From: Bacteroidota bacterium
GTDB lineage: Bacteria > Bacteroidota > Rhodothermia > Rhodothermales > JANQRZ01
Length of the DNA stretch: 35,323 bases
Direction: 5' to 3'
Assembly: GCA_038746285.1 (NCBI GenBank)
Contig: JBCDKT010000040.1
Coordinates: 1 to 35,323, forward strand
This document shows positions 22,027 through 31,943 of the stretch, piece by piece. A program made the position numbers and the translations under genes. Under the pieces are notes generated by a model that worked only from the letters and a program-made list of their open reading frames with translations, did no database searches and was not told where the DNA came from. The stretch's first letter is position 1. Every line of letters begins with the position of its first letter.

Positions 22027-22692
22027 CTACGCACCGTAGGCGCGGAGGACCTCGCCGCTGTGCTCGGCTCCTGCGTCCGAGCAGAGCATCGCGCACCGTT
22101 CGGCGACGTGCTCCGCCGAGACGCCTTCGCCGCTGTCGCCTTCGAAGAGAATCGTTGACGGGGCGACGGCGGCGGCCGTGATGCCCTGCCCGGCGTACTC
22201 GGCCGCGACCGACTCGACGAGGCGCACGATGCCCGCCTTCGAGGCGGAGTAGGCCGCCTGCTCGGCCACGCCACCCTCTGCGCCCTGGCGCGAGGCGATC
22301 CCGACGAGCCGACCGCTGCGCCCGTCCATCTGCCGCACGGCCTCGCGGAAGCACAAGAACCCCGAGGTCAGGTTGACCCTCAGCATCGTCTCCCAGTCTG
22401 CCAGCGAGGTCTCGGCAAACGGCTGCCCGTCCCACATGCCGACGGTGTGGACGAGCGCGTCCGGCGCGCCTAGCTGCTCCGTGACCTGGCCGAATGCCGC
22501 CTGCACCGCCGCCTCATCGACGAGGTCCGCCTGGAAGAGGTGCAGCCGGTCGGCGTCCGCGGCGGCGTCCGCCGAGCGGTCGAGGCCCGCGACGGTCGCG
22601 CCGCTCTTGAGGAGGCGGCGCGTGAGCACGCGGCCGAGGCGGCCCGAGGCTCCGGTGAGGACGACGGTTTTGCCTGCGAGGTCAATAGTCAT
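22027..22692 (-). CDS. Short-chain dehydrogenase/reductase
   Basis: This 221-residue classical SDR has the cofactor motif TGASGRLG (13-20), Asn107 in LRVNLTSGF, and catalytic Ser134, Tyr148 and Lys152 (YSASK). An NAD(P)-dependent oxidoreductase of unknown substrate is expected. It lacks the usual substrate-loop insertions and is slightly short for the family (about 240-260), ending at RAYGA. It is downstream of the minus-strand lipoprotein gene by 78 bases and probably cotranscribed. Confidence 0.92.
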   Translation of the reverse strand: MTIDLAGKTVVLTGASGRLGRVLTRRLLKSGATVAGLDRSADAAADADRLHLFQADLVDEAAVQAAFGQVTEQLGAPDALVHTVGMWDGQPFAETSLADWETMLRVNLTSGFLCFREAVRQMDGRSGRLVGIASRQGAEGGVAEQAAYSASKAGIVRLVESVAAEYAGQGITAAAVAPSTILFEGDSGEGVSAEHVAERCAMLCSDAGAEHSGEVLRAYGA

Positions 22693-22745
22693 GAGAGTTA
22701 TCGGAGGGCCGGGAGACCAGCAGACTGGGCGGTTGGTATGACCAG

Positions 22746-22774
22746 ATCACCCAATCAGCGAATCACCCAATCAG
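22746..22774. repeat. Direct repeat ATCACCCAATCAG, two copies
   Basis: The 13-bp word is exact at 22746-22758 and 22762-22774. The second copy overlaps the stop codon of the lipoprotein gene, so on the minus strand this is again a short tandem repeat straight after a stop. Confidence 0.85.
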
Positions 22775-23262
22775 TCACTGGAAGACGTGTGGTCGTGGAC
22801 GACGCGCCAGCCTTCCGGGCGCTTTTCGAGCAGCAGGGTGAACAGGCCGTTCGGTTCGTCCTCGGCGCGCTCCAGGTGCCAGCGTCCGAAGACGAGCGAC
22901 CAGGTCGGCGCGAGGAGGCGCACGTCGAGGCTGTCGAAGCGGAGCGTCCCCATCGCGGCGCGGTCGGGGTAGCCGCGCTCGTAGCTGTCGAGGGTGGTCT
23001 GCCAGCCGGTGCGGACGTTGCCGCCGGAGGCGAAGCGGAGCGTCTCGCTCTGCGCGTAGCCCTCCATGAAGCCGCGCAGCGAGCCTGCGTTCCACGCCGT
23101 CACCTGGCGGTCGAGCACGGCGCGGACGGAGTCGGCCTCTACTGCCGGTGCAGTGGCTGGGGGAGACGGGACGGGCTCCGCATCGGGCTCGGTGCAGGCG
23201 GTCTGCGCGAGCATGGCCAGGGCGAGCGTCCAGCCCAGGGCAGGGAAATGTCGAGGAGGCAT
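22771..23262 (-). CDS. NTF2/DUF4440-like lipoprotein
   Basis: This 163-residue protein has a signal peptide with lipobox-like QTAC (Cys23) and a Pro/Ala linker. An SnoaL/DUF4440-like alpha+beta domain follows, with the typical first helix (VRAVLDRQVTAWNAGSLRGFMEGYA) and TWSLVFGRWHLER and GWRVVHDHTSS strands at the end. Such NTF2-like domains bind small ligands or act in multi-protein assemblies; no active site can be named. It is predicted to be an outer-membrane or periplasmic lipoprotein. The -3 position of the lipobox is Gln, a relaxed form. Confidence 0.82.
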   Translation of the reverse strand: MPPRHFPALGWTLALAMLAQTACTEPDAEPVPSPPATAPAVEADSVRAVLDRQVTAWNAGSLRGFMEGYAQSETLRFASGGNVRTGWQTTLDSYERGYPDRAAMGTLRFDSLDVRLLAPTWSLVFGRWHLERAEDEPNGLFTLLLEKRPEGWRVVHDHTSSSD

Positions 23263-23587
23263 GAAGGGCAGAGACGAAAGGGACGATACCGGCGTTACTT
23301 CACCGCCTCGGGCTACGGCCCACGCGGTGCAGGACAGCGAAGCGACAGCAAAGGTAACCGATCCCGGACGGTCGCGGGCACCGTTCTTCCCTTGAAATCA
23401 GGGCGTATCGGCATTACTTTCCGCCCCGGCGCTCCCGGCCCCGCAGGCCGCGCTGCTGCCTCTTCGACTCCCTGCTCACCTACCGAATACGCCTAGACGC
23501 GCCTCCGCTACCTCACGATCCGGGCGACCTCTCGACTGCCGACCGAACGGCTCGGGGTTGCTGCTCCTAGAGAACCCGCGCGTGCGT
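23263..23587. other. Intergenic region between divergent lipoprotein gene and sprA
   Basis: No gene was seen in this 325-base region. Two similar ~20-bp words, one near 23287-23307 (containing CGGCGTTACTTC) and one near 23405-23424 (containing CGGCATTACTTT), lie about 118 bases apart and might be promoter or operator copies. No clear hairpin with a T-run was seen. Confidence 0.5.
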
Positions 23588-26500
23588 ATGTCCCGCTCGA
23601 CCCCCCCGTCGGAGGGCCGTGCCCTGCTGTTGACCCTCGTCGGCAGCGTGGCGCTGGCCGGCGTGTGCCTGCTCGCGGCCTACGACCCCTCCGAGGCGGC
23701 ACCGGGCGCTGGTTCGACTCTGGACCGGACGACCCTGTTGCACCACGCCGTCCTCGCGCTGCCGGCGACCGCGCCCGATCTCCGCAGCCGGCGGTCCCTC
23801 CTCGTCCGGCGCGACACGGACACGACGGGGCTGGGGCCGCTCGACTTCTTGGACGACGTCCTGCTCGCGGACTCCTCCCTGGCGGACTCACTCGTCGAGG
23901 GCGACTCGGTGCGAGCCGACTCGCTGGCGACCCTCGCGGACACGACCGAAGCGCTCCCCGATACCGGCTTCGCGGCCCGCCTCCTCCCGCCGTTTCGCCG
24001 CGACCGGTACAGCGCGTCGCTCGCGCCGCGCCGGCGCCGGGCGCTCGGGGCCGGGCTCGGGACCTACTGGCAGCGACGCGTCGAGCTGGACTCCGTCTCG
24101 TCCGACTACACCATCACCGAGCGGGTCGGCGAGGGGGACGTGCGCGTGCCGGTCCGCCTCGGCCTCGACGCCTACCGCGAGCAGCGGCTCCGCCTCGGGC
24201 TCGAGGACAACTACCGCGACCTCGTCAGCCAGCGGGCGCGCCAGCAGCAGCGGCGCAGTGGCCTCGGGTTCGACTTCGACATTCCGGGCGGGCGCAACAG
24301 CGCCTTCGCCGGCATCTTCGGCACCAACGAGGTCGACCTCCGCGTCAACGGCCAGGCCAACGTCGACGTCGGCTTCGCCTACCGGCAGAACGAGCAGCAG
24401 GAGGCCGCCACCGGCCAGGGCGGCCGCGTCGACCCCGACTTCGGGCAGGAGCTCGGCCTCGGCATCACCGGCACGATCGGCGACAAGCTCCAGATCAACG
24501 TCAACTACGACACCCAGAACGACTTCGACTTCCAGAACCAGGTCAAGCTCACCTACACCGGCTACGAAGACGAGATCCTCCAGCGCGTCGAGGCGGGCAA
24601 CGTCTTCCTCCAGACGCCGAGCGACCTCATCCGGGGCGGGCAGCGCCTCTTCGGCATCCGCACCGACCTCCAGGTGGGCGGCCTCGGCGTGACCGTCGTG
24701 GCGAGCCAGCAGGACGCCGAGAGCGACGAGCTGACGATCGAGGGCGGCAGCCAGACGACGACCTTCACCAAGCGCCCGACCGAGTACGAGGACAACGCCA
24801 ACTTCTACCTCGGCTACTACTTCCACAACCGCTGGGACGCCGCCCACGCCAACCCGCCCAATGTCAGTCTCGGACCCAGCGGTTTCAGCCAGCTCATCGA
24901 TCTCGAAGTCTTTCTCTTCGAGCAGAACAACCTCAGCAACTCGGGCAACGACGACCCGATCGTCCGCGGCATCGCGCTGCTCGACCTCGGTGAACCGGCC
25001 GGCGTGCTTGCTGGCGGGCAAGCTTACCTCGCCGCCGAGGGAGAGACCCCATCGCTCCCCGACTCGACCGCCGACCGCTACTCGCCGGCCGACCTCGACC
25101 TCCTTCGCACGCCGACGAGCCAGAACCCAGACCTTGACGTGGCCGACCTATTTGGGCTCGAAAACGCCGACTTTTTTGACTCCTCGTTCCGCCGGCTGCG
25201 CGACGGGCAGGACTACACATGGGATCCCCTCCTCGGCAGCCTCAGCCTGAAGCGCTCGCTGAGCAACAACGAGGCCGTCGCCGTCGCCTACCGCTACCAG
25301 CGCGACGACGGGACCGTCGTTGAGGTCGGCGACTTCGGCGAGGGCACTGGCGGCGACATCGACGACCCGCGCATCGTGCTGAAGCTGCTGCGTGGTCCGA
25401 ACCCGCGCCCGGACAACGCCTCGTGGGACCTCACGATGCGCAACATCTACCGCGTCGGAGGCTCGGCCTTCAACGCGGCTGACTTCCAGCTTCAGGTACT
25501 CTACGCCCCCCCAGGCGCGACGCCGCAGCGCACGCTGCCCGGCGTCGACGTGGGGCAGCCGCCGCGGACGCTGCTCCAGACGCTCGGGCTGGACCGCGTC
25601 AACCAGGACGGCGCCCGCACTACGGACGACCTCTTCGACTTCCTCCAGGGCTACACCGTCGACTCCGGCAACGGACGCATCATCTTTCCCTACCGCCAGC
25701 CCTTCGGCGAACATCTGGAGCGCGTGCTCCGCGGCCAGTTCCAGGAAGTAGGCCCCGCGGTCCCGGTGGCCTTCCAGGGACTGAGCGCCGACGAGGCCGT
25801 CGAGGAGTTCGTCTTCTCAGAGCTGTACGAGGAGACCCAGGCCGAGGCTGACCGCGTCACGGACAAAAACGTCTACAACATTTCCGGCGAGTTCCGCGGG
25901 TCAGTGCAGGAGATCTACGACCTCGGCTTCTCGCCCGTCGAGAACTCTGTCCAGGTCCGCAGCGGCGGCATCGAGCTGGTCGAGGGCTCGGACTATACCG
26001 TTGACTACATCACCGGCACCGTCACCATCACCAACCCCGCCTTCCTCACGAGTGGGCGCGACGTGTCGATCTCGTTCGAGCGCAACCAGTTCGTTGCGAT
26101 CCAGAAGAAGACCCTCCTCGGCCTGCGCGCCGACTACACCTTTAACGACCGGTTCGGGATCGGGGCGACGTGGATGCGGCTCTCGGAGAAACCGCTGATC
26201 GACAAGTTCCGGCTGGGCGAGGAGCCGATTGCGAACTCCATCTGGGGCTTCGACGCCGCCTACGCCGCTGAGCCCCGCTGGATGACCCGGCTCGTCGACG
26301 CACTCCCGCTCATCCAGACGCGGGCCCCGAGTTCCTTCGAGTTCAAAGGCGAGTTCGCCCAGCTCAACCCCGGCCACCCGGAGACCTTCGCCTTCGAGCA
26401 GTCGCGCGACGACCTCCGGGACCTCGGGCGCGACTTCAAGGAGGACGAGCAGAACGGCTCGATCTCGTACATCGACGACTTCGAGGGAACCGAGAACTCG

Positions 26501-29500
26501 TTTAGCCTGCTCCAGCCGGGGTCGTGGCGCCTCGCGGCCGCACCCGAGGGCATCGAAGAGGCCCCCGGCGCGGGTCCGCTCGGGGCTGAGACCTACCTGA
26601 GCGACCTGCCGGGCCAGGAATCCATCACCTCGCCTTTCCTGCGGACGAGCTGGCGCGGGCGCTTCGCGTGGTACACCGTCCTCGCGGCCACTTATGAGAA
26701 TGACAACCTCGCGCCCCTCGCGGGCAGCCAAGCGACCTCTCGCGTCTTCATCAAGGAGGTGTTCGAGGACCGCGAACTCCAGCCCGGCAGTCCGCCCAAC
26801 CTCCCGACCCTCGACCTCTACCTCGACCCGGCCGAGCGCGGCCCCTACAACTACAACGCCGCGCTCGGGACCACCTTCGCCGACAACCCACAGGACGTGT
26901 GGGGTGGCATGACGCAGCGCCTCCCCGAAGGCTTCACCGACTTCGACGCCCGGAATAACATCGAGTTCGTCGAGTTCATCTTCTCGCCCTTTGGCGGCAG
27001 GAACGGCGAGTCGGACATCGCCTCGACGGCGAAGCTCTACGTCGACCTCGGGCAAACGAGCGAGGACGTCATCCCGAACCGGCAGTACAACAACGAGGAC
27101 GGCCTGCTCTCGGTGACGAACGAGGACGCGTGGGGCCGTCCGTCCGGTGGCCAGCAGGACGGAATCATCAACATCAACGACGAGACGCAGCGTACCGAGG
27201 ACCTCGGCCTCGACGGACTGCCGTCGCAGATCGCAGCCCAGGCTGCGGCCGATAACGGCACGCCGTACAACGTTTCGACTGAAGCCGAAAAGTTCGCCCC
27301 ATTCCTCGACACCCTCGCTCTCACCGCCGGGTCCGGGAGTTCCGCTCTAGCCCTGGCCCAGTTCGACCCCTCGGCCGACGACTACCACTCGTTCCAGGAG
27401 GACGGCTTCTTCAACAACGGCACGTTCTTCCCCGGTGGCGCTACGCTGCAAGAGCGCTTCAGCTTCCTCTTCCCCGGCCTCGAGCTCAACTCGCTCGAGG
27501 CCCAGCGGCAGATCTCGGAGAGCGGAGCCCCCGGCAACTCCCGCTTCCCCGACTCCGAGGACCTCAACCTGAACCTCTCGCTCGACCAGGCCGAGCGCTT
27601 CTTCCGCTACGAGATCCCACTTGACCCAGGGCTTGTAGACCGGCCGTGCATGGAGGGGCAGACCGAGAACTGCAACCCGTTCTACGTCACCACGATCTTC
27701 AACGAGAACCAGAGCGAGAATCCTGCGGGACGCGAGTGGTACCTGATCCGCATTCCCGTCCGCTCCGACCAGAAAGCGGCCGTCGGCGGCATCGAGGACT
27801 TCAGCCTCATCGAGACGATCCGGCTGTGGACTCAGGGGCACGAGGAGGCTGCTACGCTTCGCTTCGCCACGCTCGACCTCGTCGGAAGCCAGTGGCTCAA
27901 GTCCGAGCAGATCGGACCGCAGGAAGGTCCCGACGACGACCTAGAGGACGGCGAAGCCGGACTCCCGAACGAGAACTTCGAGAACATCCCGACGTCCTTC
28001 ATCGCGACGATCAACACGGAGGAGAACCCGGACCAGTACGAGGTCCCCAACGGGGCTGTCCAGTCCTTCTCGCGCGACCCCACGTCGGGCCGTACGATCC
28101 CGCAGCGCGAGCAGGCCCTCGCGCTCCGGGTCGACGACCTCGGCGACGGGCAGGAGCGAGCCATCTTCAAGCCGTACACCAACAGACTCGACCTGACGAA
28201 GTACTCGAACCTGCGGACATTCGTCCACGGCGAGGGCTTCGAGCGCGAGGACTCGGTGCGCGTCTTCCTTCGCCTCGGCTCGAACGAGACCCAGGACTAC
28301 TACGAGATCGAGCAGCCCGTCTATCCCTTCGATACCGATGACCTGGCCGCTATCGGCGAGAACGACGAAGTCCAGCGCGCCGACAGCCTGTGGCAGACCA
28401 ACGTCCGCGTCCAGACAGCGAACGGCACCGAGTTCATCGACCTCAACTCGATCAACGTCGAGTTCGACGCGCTCAACAAGCTGAAGCTGGAGCGCGACCA
28501 GGCCGTGGACGCCAACAACAACCCGGTCTCGCTCGACTCGGTCTACACCGCCCAGTCGATCCCGCTCGACTTCGCGCCGCCGGGAGCCATCATCCGCATC
28601 CGGGGCAACCCCTCGATCAAGGACGTCTCGAACATCGTCCTCGGCGTGCGCAACGGGCGCGACCGCTTCGCCCGGCCGGTCAACGTCGAGCTGTGGTACA
28701 ACGAGCTGCGCGTCTCCGGCTTCGACGAGCAGCCCGGCTGGAGCGCCTACGCCCGGACGACAGTCCGCCTCGCGGACTTCGTCGACCTCAACGCGCGCTA
28801 CGACCAGCAGACGGACGGCTTCGGCGACCTCTCGAGCGGGCTCGGGACGCGGACGTTCGAGGACAGCTGGGGCTACAGCGTGACCACCAACCTCAACGTC
28901 CACAAGTTCATCCCCGAGCGCTACGGCTGGCGCATTCCCGTCAACCTCTCTGTCCAGCGCGACGTCTCGACGCCGCGCTTCTCGCCGAGCCGGGGTGACA
29001 TCACCGTCGCCCAGGAGATCGCCCAGATCGAGGAGAGCAACGCGCTCACGCCGGAGGAGAAGGACCGCGAGATCCGCGAGATCCGGGCTGCAGCCGAAAC
29101 CGTAGGCACCTCGCGCGTGATCCGGGTGCCGATCTCGAAGACGGGGAGCCGCAGCCCGTGGCTCCGCTACACGCTCGACGGCCTCTCGCTGACCTACTCG
29201 AACACGCTTCGCCAGCAGCGGACCCCGGCCCAGCAGTTCAACGACACCGACCAGTGGAACGGCACCGTGGCCTACCGCTTGGCAGTCCCCCGGCCGAAGA
29301 CGGTGCGGCCGTTCTGGTTCCTCGGCGAGCTTCCGGTCGTCGGCGTGCTCGGCGGGCTGCGGCTCAACGTGCTCCCGCAGAGCCTCCGCCTCTCGGCCGA
29401 CGCCAGCCGCTCGGTCAACGCCAACCAGGACCGCCCGCGCCGCGGCTCGTTCAACACCATCACCGACAGCCTCGACCGTGCGGCGCGCATCGCGGTCGAG

Positions 29501-31774
29501 CGCGAGCGCCCCGACTTCATCTACCCGATCCGCGAGCAGCACACCTTCAACCACCGCCGCAACTTCGAGCTGGGCTACAACCCGTTCCAATTCCTCCAAC
29601 TCCAGTACCGCTCCGACGTGCGCCAGAGCCTCAACAGCGCCGGGGCCGACGAGACCTTCGCTACGCTCATCCAGGACTACCGAGGCGGCGACGTGAACAA
29701 CTTCCGCGTCCTCAATCTGAGCCAGGCCGAGGTGCTGGATCAGGAGTTCGGCGGGGCGACCACACCGCCGGACTCAGTCTCGATCTTCCCGGTAACCCGG
29801 CTCGACGTGGTTCCGGCGACCCAGGTTTTCGGCGACCTCCTCACCGGCGAGCGCAGCATCCTGACCGACGACTACAACCAAACCACGAGCGCGACCGTGC
29901 AGTCGCCCATCGAGCGGGTGGAGGCGCTATCGTGGCTCCAGATCCGGCCGCTGACCTACACCGGTACCTTCTCGTGGCGCTTCACTCCGCTCCCCGGCGT
30001 GGACCCGCGCCAGCGCGCCGACACGGTGACCGTTGCCTCCGTGGCCAACCAGACCTCGCTCCAGAGCGGCCTCAGCATTCGGTTCGGCGAGCTGTTCGAG
30101 AAGATCGGCCCGTACCGGCGGCTGCGCGAGAGCCAGGAGGAGGCCCAGCAGAACCGCCAGACCCGGCGGCAGGACTTCGAGCGCGACCTCCAGGCATACC
30201 GCACGGCGCGCGACCGGGTGGAACGCGCCGAGGAGGACCTGCGCGAGGCCGAGGACGCAATCCTGGCTGAAGCCGACTCGGTCGCCCTCGACTCGGCTTC
30301 GGTGGCCGCGGGCGAGGACCGCCTGGCCGCGCTGCGCGAGAGCCTCGCGGACGCGCAGGCGGCGGCCGACACGCTCGCGCGGCCCAGCCCGCCGCTCCCC
30401 ATCCCCAACCCGGTCGACCTGCTGCGGCGCGGGTTCCTCGGCCTCACCGGGCCGCGCGACTTCACGCTCACCTACAACGGCAGCTTCAGCGGAAGCTCCC
30501 AAGGCGTCCGTGACCCCGGCTACAGCTTCCTCGACGGCCTCACCGGCGACGGCCCCGGCATCGGCTACCGGCTCGGCTTCGACCGGCGCATCGGGGCCGG
30601 CGAGCAGGACCGCTTCTTCGGCGACGAGTTCTCCACGATCCAGGTCCAGGACGAGCTCCGGGACGACCACCGGCTTGGGGCGCGCACCTCGCTCGAGTTC
30701 AGCCAGGCGCTCCGCGTGGACCTGACGTGGGACCTCGGCCTCAACACCCAGCGGACGTTCGCCTTCTCGCGCGAGAGCATCGGCACCCCGACCGTCACCG
30801 AGCGCGGCAACGGCAGCGCCACCATCCTCTCGCTCGGCGGCACGTACAACGACTTCTTCGACCTCCACCGCGAGCGCTACAGCGCGGCCATCAACACCGA
30901 CACGATCGCCGGGGTCAACGTGTCCGGCGACCTGCTGACGCAAAACGCCGTCGTAGAGGACTTCCGCTCGGCCTTTGTGACCGGCCTGGGCAGCATCGGG
31001 CGCGGCGGCTTCAACGTGCTGCCGCTACCCAACTGGACGGTCAACTACACCGGCATCGCAAACTTCCCCATCGTCCGCGCCCTGACGCAGTCGGCCACGC
31101 TCCAGCACGGCTACTCGGCGACCTACGACGTGGGCTTCCTCTCGAACCCGCAGGAGGGCACGCTCAACGAGGAGCGCCTCTCGCTCACGAACGCCGACGG
31201 CATCACAAACACCGTGCGCTTCATCTCGGAGACGCCGTTCCTGGAGGCCAACTCGGTCCGCGTCAGCAAGCGGTTCCAGCCGCTCGTGGGCCTCAACCTC
31301 GGGTTCAAGGGCGGCTTCCAGACGGACCTCCGCTGGAGTTCCAGCGAGAGCTATGCCCTCACCCCCGCCTCGGCCGAGGTCAACCAGACGCAGACGCGGG
31401 AGTTCTCGCTCCGGGTGAGCTTCAACAAGACGGGCCTCCGCATCCCGCTCCCGTTCCTGAACCGGCGACGGCTCAACAACAACTTCCGCTTCAGCCTGAT
31501 CGCCTCCCAGGCCAACAACCTCACGCGCCGCTTCGAACTGCGCTCGGACCTGGAGCAAGACATCTCGAACCTGCGTACCCCAACCTTCCGCAACCCGCTG
31601 GGCGAAGTCACGACCCGCCTCTCGCTCGAACCGTCGATCACCTACACGCTTTCGAACCAGGTCCGGGTGACGGCGTTCGTGCGCTACAACCAGTTCGACA
31701 GCGAGGGCAGCCGCAACCCTTCGACCTCGACCCTCGACGGCGGCTTCACCTTCAACGTGTCGTTCTCGAATTAG
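23588..31774 (+). CDS. sprA: SprA/Sov, outer-membrane translocon of type IX secretion
   Basis: This 2,728-residue protein has a signal peptide (hydrophobic ~13-30) and an Asp/Ser-rich leader. SprA hallmarks include GDKLQINVNYDTQNDFDF near residue 298 followed by QVKLTYTGYEDEILQRVEAGN, a second SprA_N-type repeat near 760 (VYNISGEFRGSVQEIYDLG, GSDYTVDYITGTVTI), and YIDDFEGTENSFSL near 961. Long runs of amphipathic beta strands reach the C-terminus (FTFNVSFSN). SprA forms the giant beta-barrel through which T9SS cargo crosses the outer membrane, and it is needed for gliding in Flavobacterium. It is longer than the usual ~2,350-2,500; one contributor is a charged coiled-coil-like stretch at ~2176-2269. 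ATG 23588 gives the signal peptide directly; an upstream TTG (23558) is unlikely. No other T9SS gene is in the window. Confidence 0.96.
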   Translation: MSRSTPPSEGRALLLTLVGSVALAGVCLLAAYDPSEAAPGAGSTLDRTTLLHHAVLALPATAPDLRSRRSLLVRRDTDTTGLGPLDFLDDVLLADSSLADSLVEGDSVRADSLATLADTTEALPDTGFAARLLPPFRRDRYSASLAPRRRRALGAGLGTYWQRRVELDSVSSDYTITERVGEGDVRVPVRLGLDAYREQRLRLGLEDNYRDLVSQRARQQQRRSGLGFDFDIPGGRNSAFAGIFGTNEVDLRVNGQANVDVGFAYRQNEQQEAATGQGGRVDPDFGQELGLGITGTIGDKLQINVNYDTQNDFDFQNQVKLTYTGYEDEILQRVEAGNVFLQTPSDLIRGGQRLFGIRTDLQVGGLGVTVVASQQDAESDELTIEGGSQTTTFTKRPTEYEDNANFYLGYYFHNRWDAAHANPPNVSLGPSGFSQLIDLEVFLFEQNNLSNSGNDDPIVRGIALLDLGEPAGVLAGGQAYLAAEGETPSLPDSTADRYSPADLDLLRTPTSQNPDLDVADLFGLENADFFDSSFRRLRDGQDYTWDPLLGSLSLKRSLSNNEAVAVAYRYQRDDGTVVEVGDFGEGTGGDIDDPRIVLKLLRGPNPRPDNASWDLTMRNIYRVGGSAFNAADFQLQVLYAPPGATPQRTLPGVDVGQPPRTLLQTLGLDRVNQDGARTTDDLFDFLQGYTVDSGNGRIIFPYRQPFGEHLERVLRGQFQEVGPAVPVAFQGLSADEAVEEFVFSELYEETQAEADRVTDKNVYNISGEFRGSVQEIYDLGFSPVENSVQVRSGGIELVEGSDYTVDYITGTVTITNPAFLTSGRDVSISFERNQFVAIQKKTLLGLRADYTFNDRFGIGATWMRLSEKPLIDKFRLGEEPIANSIWGFDAAYAAEPRWMTRLVDALPLIQTRAPSSFEFKGEFAQLNPGHPETFAFEQSRDDLRDLGRDFKEDEQNGSISYIDDFEGTENSFSLLQPGSWRLAAAPEGIEEAPGAGPLGAETYLSDLPGQESITSPFLRTSWRGRFAWYTVLAATYENDNLAPLAGSQATSRVFIKEVFEDRELQPGSPPNLPTLDLYLDPAERGPYNYNAALGTTFADNPQDVWGGMTQRLPEGFTDFDARNNIEFVEFIFSPFGGRNGESDIASTAKLYVDLGQTSEDVIPNRQYNNEDGLLSVTNEDAWGRPSGGQQDGIININDETQRTEDLGLDGLPSQIAAQAAADNGTPYNVSTEAEKFAPFLDTLALTAGSGSSALALAQFDPSADDYHSFQEDGFFNNGTFFPGGATLQERFSFLFPGLELNSLEAQRQISESGAPGNSRFPDSEDLNLNLSLDQAERFFRYEIPLDPGLVDRPCMEGQTENCNPFYVTTIFNENQSENPAGREWYLIRIPVRSDQKAAVGGIEDFSLIETIRLWTQGHEEAATLRFATLDLVGSQWLKSEQIGPQEGPDDDLEDGEAGLPNENFENIPTSFIATINTEENPDQYEVPNGAVQSFSRDPTSGRTIPQREQALALRVDDLGDGQERAIFKPYTNRLDLTKYSNLRTFVHGEGFEREDSVRVFLRLGSNETQDYYEIEQPVYPFDTDDLAAIGENDEVQRADSLWQTNVRVQTANGTEFIDLNSINVEFDALNKLKLERDQAVDANNNPVSLDSVYTAQSIPLDFAPPGAIIRIRGNPSIKDVSNIVLGVRNGRDRFARPVNVELWYNELRVSGFDEQPGWSAYARTTVRLADFVDLNARYDQQTDGFGDLSSGLGTRTFEDSWGYSVTTNLNVHKFIPERYGWRIPVNLSVQRDVSTPRFSPSRGDITVAQEIAQIEESNALTPEEKDREIREIRAAAETVGTSRVIRVPISKTGSRSPWLRYTLDGLSLTYSNTLRQQRTPAQQFNDTDQWNGTVAYRLAVPRPKTVRPFWFLGELPVVGVLGGLRLNVLPQSLRLSADASRSVNANQDRPRRGSFNTITDSLDRAARIAVERERPDFIYPIREQHTFNHRRNFELGYNPFQFLQLQYRSDVRQSLNSAGADETFATLIQDYRGGDVNNFRVLNLSQAEVLDQEFGGATTPPDSVSIFPVTRLDVVPATQVFGDLLTGERSILTDDYNQTTSATVQSPIERVEALSWLQIRPLTYTGTFSWRFTPLPGVDPRQRADTVTVASVANQTSLQSGLSIRFGELFEKIGPYRRLRESQEEAQQNRQTRRQDFERDLQAYRTARDRVERAEEDLREAEDAILAEADSVALDSASVAAGEDRLAALRESLADAQAAADTLARPSPPLPIPNPVDLLRRGFLGLTGPRDFTLTYNGSFSGSSQGVRDPGYSFLDGLTGDGPGIGYRLGFDRRIGAGEQDRFFGDEFSTIQVQDELRDDHRLGARTSLEFSQALRVDLTWDLGLNTQRTFAFSRESIGTPTVTERGNGSATILSLGGTYNDFFDLHRERYSAAINTDTIAGVNVSGDLLTQNAVVEDFRSAFVTGLGSIGRGGFNVLPLPNWTVNYTGIANFPIVRALTQSATLQHGYSATYDVGFLSNPQEGTLNEERLSLTNADGITNTVRFISETPFLEANSVRVSKRFQPLVGLNLGFKGGFQTDLRWSSSESYALTPASAEVNQTQTREFSLRVSFNKTGLRIPLPFLNRRRLNNNFRFSLIASQANNLTRRFELRSDLEQDISNLRTPTFRNPLGEVTTRLSLEPSITYTLSNQVRVTAFVRYNQFDSEGSRNPSTSTLDGGFTFNVSFSN

Positions 31775-31860
31775 GAGCGGAAGAGGGCAGGCGGGGAAGA
31801 ACGGAAGAGGGCCTTCGTGCGAGGCGCGGCGGTCTTCGTAGTTTTCCCAGCTTTCCTGCG

Positions 31861-31940
31861 CCCTTCCGCCCTTCCGCCCTTCCGCCCTTCCGCCCTTCCG
31901 CCCTTCCGCCCTTCCGCCCTTCCGCCCTTCCGCCCTTCCG
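31861..31940 (+). repeat. Ten exact copies of CCCTTCCG directly before lipB
   Basis: Exactly 10 tandem 8-bp units (80 bp) end three bases before the lipB ATG at 31944. Two copies of the near-complementary CGGAAGAGGGC (31778-31788, 31802-31812) lie upstream, shortly after the sprA stop, so the message could fold several alternative hairpins. The core between (about 31813-31860) contains CTTCGTAGTTTTC. Copy-number change would alter the lipB leader. Confidence 0.95.
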
Positions 31941-31943
31941 CTC

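Noticed and set aside
27941-29599. 552-codon minus-strand open frame inside sprA
   Set aside because: Antisense shadow of sprA caused by high GC; composition dominated by Val/Glu/Asp/Arg with no domain.
31861-31940. CRISPR-like array
   Set aside because: Units are 8 bp, directly adjacent with no spacers, and no cas genes are present.
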